Notes under the pieces: model-generated
Database searches by the model: none
Told to the model about the DNA's origin: nothing
Seen by the model: only the letters and a program-made list of their open reading frames with translations
NCBI RefSeq assembly: GCF_002479495.1
Contig: NZ_DLNQ01000001.1
Coordinates: 1 to 64,000, forward strand
Reading direction: 5' to 3'
Length of the DNA: 64,000 nucleotides
Source of the DNA: Brevundimonas sp. UBA7506
GTDB taxonomy: Bacteria; Pseudomonadota; Alphaproteobacteria; Caulobacterales; Caulobacteraceae
Position numbers and translations under genes: made by a program
Part shown: in pieces, positions 14,906 through 23,261 of the stretch
Layout: each line of letters starts with the position of its first letter
How positions within the stretch are numbered: the stretch's first letter is position 1

Positions 14906-15211
14906 CTACGTCACATAGTCCGCTAACATATCCCGCCAGGTCGGATTGCATTCTTCGATCAGGCGCAGCTTCCATGCGCGTCGCCATTCCTTGATAGCGC
15001 GCTCGCGCCGAAAAGCGCTTTCGCGGGTTTCGTGCCATTCGGCCCAGACCAGGGTCTTGCATCCGTGGTCGCGCGTGAAGCCGGGCATCAAACCGGACGC
15101 ATGCTCATGCGCACGACGCCCCAGGTTTTCTGTGTGGCCCGTGTAGATGGCGCCGTTGCGATGATTGGCGACGATGTAGACCCAGAAACCTACCGTGCCG
15201 TCGTCGCGCAT
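14906..15211 (-). CDS. GIY-YIG nuclease domain protein
   Basis: A 101-residue single-domain GIY-YIG protein of the small UPF0213/YhbQ-like type. Motifs: WVYIVANHRNGAIYTGHT (GIY-YIG core with variant residues), NLGRRAHEHASG with the conserved Arg, and AFRRERAIKEWRRAWK with a catalytic Glu region. Such proteins have a nuclease fold; the target is unknown. It lies five bases after the recN stop on the same strand and is immediately followed by the REP-like inverted repeat, an arrangement reminiscent of repeat-associated nucleases or transposases. Confidence 0.88.
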   Translation of the reverse strand: MRDDGTVGFWVYIVANHRNGAIYTGHTENLGRRAHEHASGLMPGFTRDHGCKTLVWAEWHETRESAFRRERAIKEWRRAWKLRLIEECNPTWRDMLADYVT

Positions 15212-15216
15212 CGCCC

Positions 15217-16914
15217 TTATCCGATCAGCACCCGCGCCGCCGCCCGCGCCTCGTCGGTGATCTCGGCGCCCGACAGCATCCGGGCGATTTCTTCCTGGCG
15301 GGGATGGGATTCCAGCACATCGATGGAGGTGCGGGTGTGGCCGTCCACATCGGCCTTGCGGACCTTCCAGTGGGCGTGACCGCGCGAGGCGACTTGGGGG
15401 CTATGGGTCACGACCAGGACCTGGGCGCCCTTGGACAAACGTTGCAGGCGCCCGCCAACGGCCTCGGCCACGGCGCCGCCGACACCCTGATCCACCTCGT
15501 CGAAGATCATGACCGGCTGGCGCTGATCTTCGCGGCTGGCGAGCGCCGCCTTCATGGCGAGCGCGAAGCGCGCCAGTTCGCCGCCTGAGGCCACGGTGTC
15601 CAACGGGCCGAAGGGCGTGCCGGCGTTGGTGGCGACCTCGAAACGCACCGTCTCGACGCCCAGAGAGCCGCGCCGGCCTTCGATGGGCTCCAGCATCACG
15701 CGGAAACGGGCGCGATCCAGTTTGAGCGGACCCAACTCGGCCATGACGGCTGCGACCAGACGATCGCCCGCCGCCTCGCGCGCCGAGGTCAGCAGCATGG
15801 CGGCCACATCATAGGCCTCGATCGCCACGGCCACGTCACGACGGGCGTTGGTCAGGGCCTCGGCCCCGTCCTCGATCAGGCGCAGTTGCTCGCGCAGACG
15901 GACGCGCAGCGCCGGCAGGGCGTCGACCGTGGTGTTCAGCTTGCGGGCGGCGGCGCGCAGGCTGAACAGGCGCTCCTCGGCCTTGTCCAGACGGCCCGGC
16001 TCGAAGTCGAAGGCGTCGGCGGCGGCGTCGACGGCGGCGACGGCCTCGGTCGCCTCGACCAGCGCGCGGTCCACGGCCTCGGCCGCCAGGGCCAGCTTGA
16101 CGATGATGGGGTTGTCGCCCTCAGCCCCGGCCTGAACGGCGCGCTGGCGGGCATGTTCGACGGCGCGCAGGGCCGAAGCCAGACGCTGGCTCAGCTTGTC
16201 CCCGCCTAGCAGGTTGCGGGCGTCGGCCAGGTCGGCGACAGCCTTTTCCGCCGCGCCCAGGATGGCGCGTTCGCCCGCCAGTTCGGTTTCCTCGTCAGCT
16301 TGCGGGTCCAGGGCGTCAAGGTCGGCGAGGTTGAGCGCGATCTCCTCCGCCTTGGCGGCGGCTTCAGCGGCGGAGGCTTCCAGTTGGTCCAAACGCCCCT
16401 GAGCGGCCTTCAGACGCTCGGCGGCGGCGGCCACGCCCGACAGCTGGGGCTGCAGGCCGCCATAATTGTCCAGCAGGGCGCGGTGGGTCTTCCAGTCCAG
16501 CAGGCCGACGGTTTCGTGCTGGCCATGCACCTCGACCAACAGGGCGCCGATCTCGCGCAGGGCGGTGACGCCCGCGGGCTGGTCGTTGACGTAGGCGCGG
16601 CTGCGGCCGTCGGCCGAGACGACGCGGCGCAGGATCAACTCCTCGCCCGGCGCGACCTCGAAGCCGCGCTCGGCCAGAAGGGCGATCAGGGCGGCGTCGT
16701 CGGGGGCGGTGAAGACGGCGGTGGCGACCGCCTGCTTGGCGCCCGCGCGCACCAGCCCCGCATCGCTGCGCGCGCCGAGCGCCAGGCCCAGAGCGTCGAG
16801 AATGATGGATTTGCCGGCGCCGGTCTCGCCGGTCAGCACGGTCAGCCCCTCGCCGACCTCCAGGTCGAGGGCGTCGATGAGAACGACGTCACGGATCGAG
16901 AGTGTGGTCAGCAT
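15217..16914 (-). CDS. recN: DNA repair protein RecN
   Basis: A 565-residue SMC-like ATPase of double-strand-break repair. Walker A is LTGETGAGKSIILDALGLAL near residue 30, a long coiled coil fills the middle (for example AERLKAAQGRLDQLEASAAEA), the ABC signature region is TVASGGELARFALAMK, and Walker B is PVMIFDEVDQGVGG. It recognises breaks with RecA in the cytoplasm. The start MLTTLSIRD at 16914 gives the usual N-terminus; ten extra upstream residues were rejected. RecN is commonly SOS-controlled, but no convincing LexA site (GTTC-N7-GTTC) was found. Confidence 0.95.
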   Translation of the reverse strand: MLTTLSIRDVVLIDALDLEVGEGLTVLTGETGAGKSIILDALGLALGARSDAGLVRAGAKQAVATAVFTAPDDAALIALLAERGFEVAPGEELILRRVVSADGRSRAYVNDQPAGVTALREIGALLVEVHGQHETVGLLDWKTHRALLDNYGGLQPQLSGVAAAAERLKAAQGRLDQLEASAAEAAAKAEEIALNLADLDALDPQADEETELAGERAILGAAEKAVADLADARNLLGGDKLSQRLASALRAVEHARQRAVQAGAEGDNPIIVKLALAAEAVDRALVEATEAVAAVDAAADAFDFEPGRLDKAEERLFSLRAAARKLNTTVDALPALRVRLREQLRLIEDGAEALTNARRDVAVAIEAYDVAAMLLTSAREAAGDRLVAAVMAELGPLKLDRARFRVMLEPIEGRRGSLGVETVRFEVATNAGTPFGPLDTVASGGELARFALAMKAALASREDQRQPVMIFDEVDQGVGGAVAEAVGGRLQRLSKGAQVLVVTHSPQVASRGHAHWKVRKADVDGHTRTSIDVLESHPRQEEIARMLSGAEITDEARAAARVLIG

Positions 16915-17001
16915 GGGCCAGCTTGATTCGACTTTACAGCCCACTGTAGCCGGAAGCAGAAAGGGAACGCAGCGTCTTTCCGCATGCGTCCCCCTAAAGC
17001 A

Positions 17002-17853
17002 TCAGGCCCCGCCGGGGATGATCCGCTGCAGCCAGCTTTCGCGCTTGGCCTCGGGCTGAACGTCCGGGCGCTGGCCACGTTCGGTCAGCAGGGCGTAGGC
17101 CTCTGCGTACCAGGGGCTGCCCGGATAGTTGTGACCCAGGACGGCGGCGTTGCGGGTAGCCTCTTCGTTCAGGCCCAGGGCGAGGTTGACCTCCACCAGA
17201 CGGTACAGGGCTTCCGGTGTGTGCGAGCTGCGCTGGAAGGCTTCGCTATTGATGACCGTCTTGTAGCGGTTGATCGCGGCCAGCGGCTGGTTGGCCCGCT
17301 GATAGAAGCGACCCACGGTCATCTCCTTGCCGGCCAGCTGGTCGTTGACCATGTCGATCTTGACGCGGGCGTCGGTGGCGTAGGGCGTGTTGGGATAGCG
17401 GCGCGCGACGTCGCGCAAGCCAGCCAGTGCGGCCTCGGCGTAGGCCTGGTCCCGGCCCACGTCGACGATCTGCTCGAAGTTGCAGATGGCGCGCATGTAG
17501 AAGGCGTAGGCCGCAGACGGGTTGCCCGGGAACAGGGCGATGAAACGATCAGCCGCCGCCATGGCGTCCTGATAGTTGTTGTTCTGATAATAGGCGTAGA
17601 CCTGCATCAGGATCGCCCGACGCGACCATTCCGAATAGGGGTGCTGACGCTCCACTTCCTGGAAATAGTCCACGGCGTCGGTCCAGCGCTTGGACTGCAG
17701 TCGCTGATAGCCGGTGTTGTAGAGCGCCTCGACGGGGCGCTCCTCATAGGCCAGTCGCTGGCGCGGCTTGGTCCCGGAACAGGCGGAAACCGTCAGGGCG
17801 GCGACGGCGACCGTCATCAGGGTCAGGCCGGTACGGGACTTCGAAGCGGGCAA
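17002..17853 (-). CDS. bamD: Outer membrane assembly lipoprotein BamD
   Basis: A 283-residue lipoprotein of the BAM complex, which inserts beta-barrel proteins into the outer membrane. The signal ends in the lipobox TVSAC (Cys25). TPR repeats follow: ALYNTGYQRLQSKRWTDAVD, YFQEVERQHPYSEWSRRA, then AMAAADRFIALFPGNPSAAYA and related units, as in BamD/YfiO. The start is a TTG with AGAGG seven bases upstream. It is divergent from prs with a 205-base gap. The many outer-membrane receptors in this window would depend on this machinery. Confidence 0.93.
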   Translation of the reverse strand: MPASKSRTGLTLMTVAVAALTVSACSGTKPRQRLAYEERPVEALYNTGYQRLQSKRWTDAVDYFQEVERQHPYSEWSRRAILMQVYAYYQNNNYQDAMAAADRFIALFPGNPSAAYAFYMRAICNFEQIVDVGRDQAYAEAALAGLRDVARRYPNTPYATDARVKIDMVNDQLAGKEMTVGRFYQRANQPLAAINRYKTVINSEAFQRSSHTPEALYRLVEVNLALGLNEEATRNAAVLGHNYPGSPWYAEAYALLTERGQRPDVQPEAKRESWLQRIIPGGA

Positions 17854-18058
17854 GGGCGACCTCTTAAGATGCCTTGGTCACGGCACACCCCCGGTGCGCC
17901 GCAGTCGTTACGGCGATCTCTATAGCAGCGACGGCGACCATGCCAATGCAGCGAAATCCGTCATGACGGGTTGATGCGAGGCGATCCGCTGCTAAAGAGC
18001 GCGTCCAGAAACGACTGCGCTCATTGGCGCAGCGATGACGGCAAAAGGATGACCGGTC

Positions 18059-18994
18059 ATGAAGCTGCTCTCTGGCAATTCGAACCGGACTCTGTCCCAG
18101 GCCATCGGGTCCCACCTCGACATGCCCCTGACCAAGGCCCAGGTGAAGCGATTCGCCGATAATGAGGTTTTCGCCGTCATCGAGGAGAACGTCCGCGGCG
18201 AAGACGTCTTCGTCATCCAGTCGACCTCCTATCCGGCCAACGACAACCTGATGGAGCTGCTGATCATGACCGACGCCCTGGTGCGGGCGTCGGCGCGGCG
18301 GATCACGGCGGTCATGCCCTACTTCGGCTACGCCCGTCAGGACCGGAAGACCGGCGGCCGCACGCCGATCTCGGCCAAGCTGGTGGCCAACCTGATCACC
18401 CGCGCCGGCGCTGATCGCGTCCTGACCATGGATCTGCACGCCGGCCAGATTCAGGGCTTCTTCGACATTCCGACCGACAACCTGGTGGCCACGCCCGTGC
18501 TGGCCCAAGACATCAAGGATCACTATCCGCGCGGCGATGATCTGATGATCGTCTCGCCGGACGTCGGCGGCGTGGTGCGCGCCCGCTCGCTGGCCAAGCG
18601 ACTGGACGCGGACCTAGCCATCGTCGACAAGCGCCGTCCCAAGGCAGGCGAGAGCGAGGTCATGAACATCATCGGCGACGTCGAAGGCCGCCGCTGCATC
18701 CTGTTCGACGACATCGTCGATTCGGGCGGCACCCTGGTGAACGCCGCCCAGGCCCTGATCGATCGCGGCGCCACCGAGGTCTCTGCCTACATCAGCCACG
18801 GCGTCCTCTCGGGTCCGGCGGTGCAGCGCGTCACCAACGGCCCGCTCAAGGAATTGGTGATCACCGATTCCATCGAACAGCCTGACGAAGTTTTGAAGTG
18901 CGGGAAGATCCGCACGGTTTCCGTGGCCCCTCTGATCGGCGAAGCTATCCGCCGTATCGCCAATGAGGAATCGGTCTCGAAGCTGTTCGATTAA
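18059..18994 (+). CDS. prs: Ribose-phosphate pyrophosphokinase
   Basis: A 311-residue enzyme making PRPP from ribose 5-phosphate and ATP for nucleotide, His and Trp synthesis. Motifs: the N-terminal [52 protein letters not shown], and the PRPP-binding loop [14 protein letters not shown]. The length is standard for class I PRPP synthase. The intergenic region towards bamD (17854-18058) holds no other gene that I can support. Confidence 0.96.
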   Translation: MKLLSGNSNRTLSQAIGSHLDMPLTKAQVKRFADNEVFAVIEENVRGEDVFVIQSTSYPANDNLMELLIMTDALVRASARRITAVMPYFGYARQDRKTGGRTPISAKLVANLITRAGADRVLTMDLHAGQIQGFFDIPTDNLVATPVLAQDIKDHYPRGDDLMIVSPDVGGVVRARSLAKRLDADLAIVDKRRPKAGESEVMNIIGDVEGRRCILFDDIVDSGGTLVNAAQALIDRGATEVSAYISHGVLSGPAVQRVTNGPLKELVITDSIEQPDEVLKCGKIRTVSVAPLIGEAIRRIANEESVSKLFD

Positions 18995-19102
18995 CCTTCG
19001 AATAACCATTCCCTCAGCGATATAAGACGCATCAGTTTCTGGAGCGCGCCTACCTTGGCCTCAAGGGGCGCGCCCCGCGTTTGATTTGAGGGAAGTTCGC
19101 CG

Positions 19103-20137
19103 ATGACCCAGGCCTTCTTGCGCCGCGGCCTGTCCGTCGCCGCCATCGCCGCCGCCGCCCTTCTGGCCAGTTGCTCGACGCCCGAACCGGAAGCGCCGCC
19201 GCCGCCGCCGGTGGTCGCCCCCCTGCCCGCGGTAAGCCTGAACCAGGGCGTGGCCCAGGCAGCCTCGGTCTATGTCGCCTACGTGCGCGAAGTCGGCACC
19301 ATACAGGCGGGATTCGCCGACGCTGAGTCCATTCAGGCGGCGATCCGCAAAGGCGCCGCCTCCGAGCCAGGCCAGCTGTCGCGCGGCATGATCGCCTACG
19401 GCTCGATCCTCGCGCTGCAATCGCCCGAATATGTCGCCGGCGTACGCCAGTTCGCCTCGACGCCTGCCCTGCGGCAGGAAATGATCTCGCGCATCGTCGC
19501 CGACCCGGCCTACGCCGCCACCCTGCCCGGCGCCGACGCCGCCGCAGGCCTGATCACCTCGACGCTCGGCAAGGACATCGCCGCTCTGACGGCGATCGCC
19601 GAAGCGGTTGAAGGCGACGCCTATACGATTCAGGAACGTCGCGACCCGCGGCGCCGCTGGGCGGTGCAGCCCGTGGCGGACCGCAGCGGCCGACTGGAAG
19701 GCGCCAAGGCCCTGGCGGTGGCGCGCCTGCCCTCGGCAGAGGAAAGCGCCCGCCTGTTCGCCGCCGCCAACAGCGGCTCGGGGCTGAACCTGACGCCGGC
19801 GCAGCGCGGCGCGCCGTTCACGCCTGCAGTGGTCAACTCCCTGGCGATCGCCGCCCTGGCCGCTCTGGGAGCCGCCGGCGAAGACGCGCAAGCCAACACG
19901 AACGCCCTGTCGACCGAATCGAACAACGAGTTCTGCCTCAGCATGTCGAAGCTGATGCTGTACCAGTGCCTCGCCGCATCGCGCCCCAGCTATGAGGACA
20001 TGTTCTGCACAGGTCGCCATATCCTGCGCGATCTGGCGACCTGCACGGCCCAGTATACCGGGCCCGCGCCCGCTCAAACCACCCCAACCGTCACTATCGC
20101 CGAGTCCAATCCCATGCCGGGAAGCGGCATGAAGTGA
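19103..20137 (+). CDS. Lipoprotein of unknown function
   Basis: A 344-residue predicted outer- or inner-membrane lipoprotein. The signal ends LLASC (Cys25), followed by a proline-rich linker (EPEAPPPPPVVAPLP). The rest is mainly helical and alanine-rich, with four cysteines near the C-terminus (FCLSMSKLMLYQCLA, MFCTGRH, LATCTAQY) that could form two disulfides. No family recognised. A CtrA-like sequence lies about 100 bases upstream, overlapping the prs stop. Confidence 0.75.
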   Translation: MTQAFLRRGLSVAAIAAAALLASCSTPEPEAPPPPPVVAPLPAVSLNQGVAQAASVYVAYVREVGTIQAGFADAESIQAAIRKGAASEPGQLSRGMIAYGSILALQSPEYVAGVRQFASTPALRQEMISRIVADPAYAATLPGADAAAGLITSTLGKDIAALTAIAEAVEGDAYTIQERRDPRRRWAVQPVADRSGRLEGAKALAVARLPSAEESARLFAAANSGSGLNLTPAQRGAPFTPAVVNSLAIAALAALGAAGEDAQANTNALSTESNNEFCLSMSKLMLYQCLAASRPSYEDMFCTGRHILRDLATCTAQYTGPAPAQTTPTVTIAESNPMPGSGMK

Positions 20138-20282
20138 CGACAAGGCGGGCTGAAACGACCGGGGCGGTTGCGTCCTCCCCATGTTCCGTGTAATAGCCCG
20201 CCCTCTTGAATTCGAGGGTTCATGACCCCGCTGCGCGGGCCCCGGTTGGCGCGGCGTTACTGTTGTTGTTGAGGCGAGCCCG

Positions 20283-20891
20283 ATGGCCGAGATCATTCTG
20301 AACGTTGACGTCCGTGAAGGCGTTGGTACCGGCAACGCACGTGCAGTGCGTCGCGCGGGCGCTGTCCCTGGCATCCTGTACGGCGGCGACAAGGCCCCCG
20401 TCGCCATCTCGGTGAACGAGAAGGACTTCCGCAAGTCGCTCTACACCGGCAAGCTGCTGGGCCACCTGGTGACCCTGAAGTACGGCGAAGAGACCCAGCC
20501 GGTCATCGCCAAGACCGTCGACTTCGACCCGGTGTCGGACCGTCCGATGCACTTCGACCTGATGCGCGTCGACGCCAAGGCTCCGATCAAGATCGAAATC
20601 AACGTTCACTTCAAGAACGCTGACGAAGCGCCCTACACCCGCGCCGGCGGCATGCTGGAAGTCGTCCGTCACTCGGTCGAGATCCTGGTCGCCGCCGACC
20701 AGATCCCGGAAGAGCTGGTTGTCGACCTGAAGGGTCGCGAAATCGGCGAAACCATCCGCATGTCGGACATCGCCCTGCCGAAGGGCGCCTCGGCCACCAT
20801 CACCGACCGCGACTTCGTGATCGCCACGATCAAGAACTCGGCTGCCTCGCAGTCGGACGCCGGTGACACCACCGCTGAAGCCGAAGCCTGA
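20283..20891 (+). CDS. rplY: 50S ribosomal protein L25/general stress protein Ctc
   Basis: A 202-residue L25 of the long (TL5/Ctc) type. The N-terminal 5S rRNA-binding domain (GVGTGNARAVRRAGAVPGIL, KDFRKSLYTGKLLGHLV, DFDPVSDRPMHFDLMRV) is followed by a C-terminal beta domain (GGMLEVVRHSVEILVAADQ, IGETIRMSDIALPKG). It binds 5S rRNA in the large subunit. It precedes pth, a common pairing in bacteria, with a terminator between them. The 145-base leader contains GGCGGGCT and AGCCCGCC arms (20144 and 20195), which may fold; a role is unproven. Confidence 0.96.
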   Translation: MAEIILNVDVREGVGTGNARAVRRAGAVPGILYGGDKAPVAISVNEKDFRKSLYTGKLLGHLVTLKYGEETQPVIAKTVDFDPVSDRPMHFDLMRVDAKAPIKIEINVHFKNADEAPYTRAGGMLEVVRHSVEILVAADQIPEELVVDLKGREIGETIRMSDIALPKGASATITDRDFVIATIKNSAASQSDAGDTTAEAEA

Positions 20892-20915
20892 TAGGCTTCT
20901 TCTTCGGAAGATTTC

Positions 20916-20950
20916 AGCCCCGCCCGGTTCGCCGGAGCGGGGCTTTTCTT
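20916..20950 (+). terminator. Rho-independent terminator after rplY
   Basis: AGCCCCG (20916-20922) pairs with CGGGGCT (20938-20944), with an inner CCGG pairing, followed by TTTCTTT. It lies between rplY and pth, so pth needs read-through or its own promoter. Confidence 0.75.
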
Positions 20951-20978
20951 TGCCCGAAGCACAGGGCATGAGGGCGGC

Positions 20979-21584
20979 ATGATCATCATCGCAGGGCTCG
21001 GCAATCCGGGCGCCAAGTACGAAAAGAACCGCCACAACATCGGCTTCATGGCCGTGGACGAGATCGCCAGCCGCTGGCGTTTCGGCCCCGAGCGGGCCAA
21101 GTTCCAGTCCATCGTCAGCGAGGGCGAGGTCGAGGGGACCAATGTCCTGCTGATGAAGCCCCAGACCTATATGAACGAGAGCGGCCGGGCGGTCGGCGAG
21201 GCGGCGCGCTTCTACAAGATCAAGCCCAGCGAAATCATCATCTTCCACGACGAGATCGACCTGGCCCCCGGTCGTTTCCGCATGAAGACCGGCGGCGGCG
21301 CGGCGGGTCAGAACGGCGTGCGCAGCCTGATCAGCCACCTGGGCGCCGACTTCCGCCGCGCCCGCATGGGCATCGGCCACCCCGGCGAGCCGCAACTGGT
21401 CCACGCTCACGTCCTTGGCGACTTCCACAAGGCCGACAAGCCCTGGCTGGACGCCATGCTGCAGGCCTGCGCCGACGCCCTGCCCTTTGCGGTGAACGGC
21501 GAAGACGAACGCTATCAGGGCGAGGTCATGCGCCTGGCCCCGGCGCCCAAGTTCAGCCCCAGGCAGGCGGCGCGGGGGGAATAG
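20979..21584 (+). CDS. pth: Peptidyl-tRNA hydrolase
   Basis: A 201-residue Pth that frees tRNA from stalled peptidyl-tRNA. Motifs: MIIIAGLGNPGAKYEKNRHN with the catalytic His, MKPQTYMNESG, FHDEIDLAPGRFRMKTGGG with the catalytic Asp, and GAAGQNGVRSLISHLG, RARMGIGHP. The length is standard. It runs convergently towards the DUF4139 pair; the 44 bases between hold a purine/pyrimidine-rich inverted repeat (about 21593-21619) that may terminate both. Confidence 0.96.
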   Translation: MIIIAGLGNPGAKYEKNRHNIGFMAVDEIASRWRFGPERAKFQSIVSEGEVEGTNVLLMKPQTYMNESGRAVGEAARFYKIKPSEIIIFHDEIDLAPGRFRMKTGGGAAGQNGVRSLISHLGADFRRARMGIGHPGEPQLVHAHVLGDFHKADKPWLDAMLQACADALPFAVNGEDERYQGEVMRLAPAPKFSPRQAARGE

Positions 21585-21628
21585 CGCAAGCCTCTCCCTC
21601 CCCACGAAGGGAAGGGAGAATCACAGCC

Positions 21629-23257
21629 TCAGTCCGTCGTCGTCCAGGTCGCCTTAAGGGTCGCCGCGCCGTTGGCGGGCACGGTCATCGTCCAGACCGG
21701 ATAGCCGGTGTCGTCGATGCGGCTGCGGATCGACTGGCTGAGAATGCGGAAGCCCCGCCGTCCCGCCGCCTGAGGCGACAGATCAACGGTCACGGCCTCG
21801 CTGCGCGCATTGGTGACGGTGATCTCCATATCCGCGCGGCGCGTGCGGATCCCCTTGTCCCGGGTCGAACTGGACGACCCACGCCGCGTCGCGACCCGCA
21901 CGTCAGGCGACTGGCCGAACGTCAGACGCACCGGCAGGCCCACGCCCTTGTCCTCGAATCGGTCTTCGCCCGCCAGCAGGGCGCCGCCCACGCCGTCGGG
22001 CTGCATCACCGCCACCGTGCCGCCGGGCAGGGCCAGGCCCAGGCCCGTGCGCGCCTCGTTGCGAAGCCGCAGCTGGATCTCGGCCGGCTCAGCCTCGGCG
22101 CTATCATTGTCATCAACCCAGGCGCGATAGACGCGGTCATAGGCCACGCCCTCGCGCTCTATGAACCGCACCTGCTTGGTCTGGCGCGCGGCCACCGTGG
22201 TCGGCTCCGGCAGGGTGTAGATCTTGTAGTCGCCCAGTTCGCCCTGACGAACGACCCGGCTGCCGGTGACGACGATCTCGTCCACAGCGCTCTCGACCGC
22301 CATCCGCATCATGGGAGCGGCCATGGGCGGCGGAGGCGGGGGCGACGGCGGCGGAGGCCCGCCATAGTTTGCGAACTCTCCCGAACCGAAGGTCGTCGTC
22401 CCCTGTGGCCAGCAGCCGGTCTGCGGATAGCGGATCACCGGCTCAACCGGCACGGTGCCGTCGTCCTTCCTCAGCGTGCCGGCCACCACCTGAACCGGAG
22501 CGTCAGGGAAGCCGGTGCCGCCGAAGTTGGCCAGGGTCACCCACCCCGTCAGGTCCAGCGTCCGCCCGTCGGGGTTCAGCCGCGCCACATAGTCGGCCGA
22601 CCACTGCAGCCCCGTGGCCAGATAGGCCAGGGTGACGGTGTGGCGGCCGGCCTGCTCGGCGCGGGTGCGGACGGACAGCACCGGCTGGTCGCCCAGACCT
22701 TCCGGCACGCGGTCGAAGATGACGCGCTCGGTCTGACCCGAGCAGTCCAGGGCCTCGAACCGGCCGTCGATCTCCAGCACGGTCCCTTGGGCGCCCGCGC
22801 GGATGACGGCGGCCTTCTCGACCTGTTCGCCGGTCGCGGGATTGGTGCGGACGACGCGCACGACCTCGCCTACCGACTTCTCCATCAGGCTGGCGGGCGA
22901 CAGAAGGTCGAAGTCGGCGTTGCGCTCGACCACATGGGCAGGCAGGCCCTCCAGCACCGCGCTCTGCGGCACCACCCCGGTGGCCAGACCTCGAAAGCGG
23001 ATGATCCCCTCGCCCGCCGGCAGGTCGACGGTGCGCGTCTCGACGATCAGGGCCAGACCCTGCTGGTCCAACAGGTTCCAGGACTGACGCGACTGGGCCA
23101 TCAGTTCGACGGTGTTCACGGGGCGGTCGCGGTAGATGACCACCGTCGCTCCGTCCGGGCGCGCGGAGACGCTTTCCGTCTGGGCCATGGAGACGGGAGC
23201 CCAGACCGCAGGGCCGAGCAGCGTCAGGGCCGTGGTGATCGCCAGCAGGCGGCGCAT
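21629..23257 (-). CDS. DUF4139 secreted protein with a proline-rich insert
   Basis: A 542-residue exported protein (signal ending PVSMAQ, about residue 26) of the DUF4139/mucoidy-inhibitor-A-like type. Family segments: VVIYRDRPVNTVELMAQ, RTVDLPAGEGIIRFRGLA, GLQWSADYVARLN, TLDLTGWVTLANFGGTGF. A Pro-rich stretch (301-312) is followed by VDEIVVTGSRV (325-335), a sequence typical of the N-terminus of TonB-dependent receptors and not of DUF4139 proteins. The C-terminus has Ig-like strands. Function unknown. It follows its paralog by four bases and is surely in the same operon. Confidence 0.82.
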   Translation of the reverse strand: MRRLLAITTALTLLGPAVWAPVSMAQTESVSARPDGATVVIYRDRPVNTVELMAQSRQSWNLLDQQGLALIVETRTVDLPAGEGIIRFRGLATGVVPQSAVLEGLPAHVVERNADFDLLSPASLMEKSVGEVVRVVRTNPATGEQVEKAAVIRAGAQGTVLEIDGRFEALDCSGQTERVIFDRVPEGLGDQPVLSVRTRAEQAGRHTVTLAYLATGLQWSADYVARLNPDGRTLDLTGWVTLANFGGTGFPDAPVQVVAGTLRKDDGTVPVEPVIRYPQTGCWPQGTTTFGSGEFANYGGPPPPSPPPPPPMAAPMMRMAVESAVDEIVVTGSRVVRQGELGDYKIYTLPEPTTVAARQTKQVRFIEREGVAYDRVYRAWVDDNDSAEAEPAEIQLRLRNEARTGLGLALPGGTVAVMQPDGVGGALLAGEDRFEDKGVGLPVRLTFGQSPDVRVATRRGSSSSTRDKGIRTRRADMEITVTNARSEAVTVDLSPQAAGRRGFRILSQSIRSRIDDTGYPVWTMTVPANGAATLKATWTTTD

Positions 23258-23261
23258 GGGA

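Noticed and set aside
16956..16971. LexA-like site upstream of recN (GTTC-N7-GCTT)
   Set aside because: Two of eight conserved bases differ, so the match is not better than chance.
20144..20202. GGCGGGCT/AGCCCGCC arms before rplY as a riboswitch or L25 autoregulation site
   Set aside because: The arms are 43 bases apart and no further pairing or known leader motif could be confirmed by eye.
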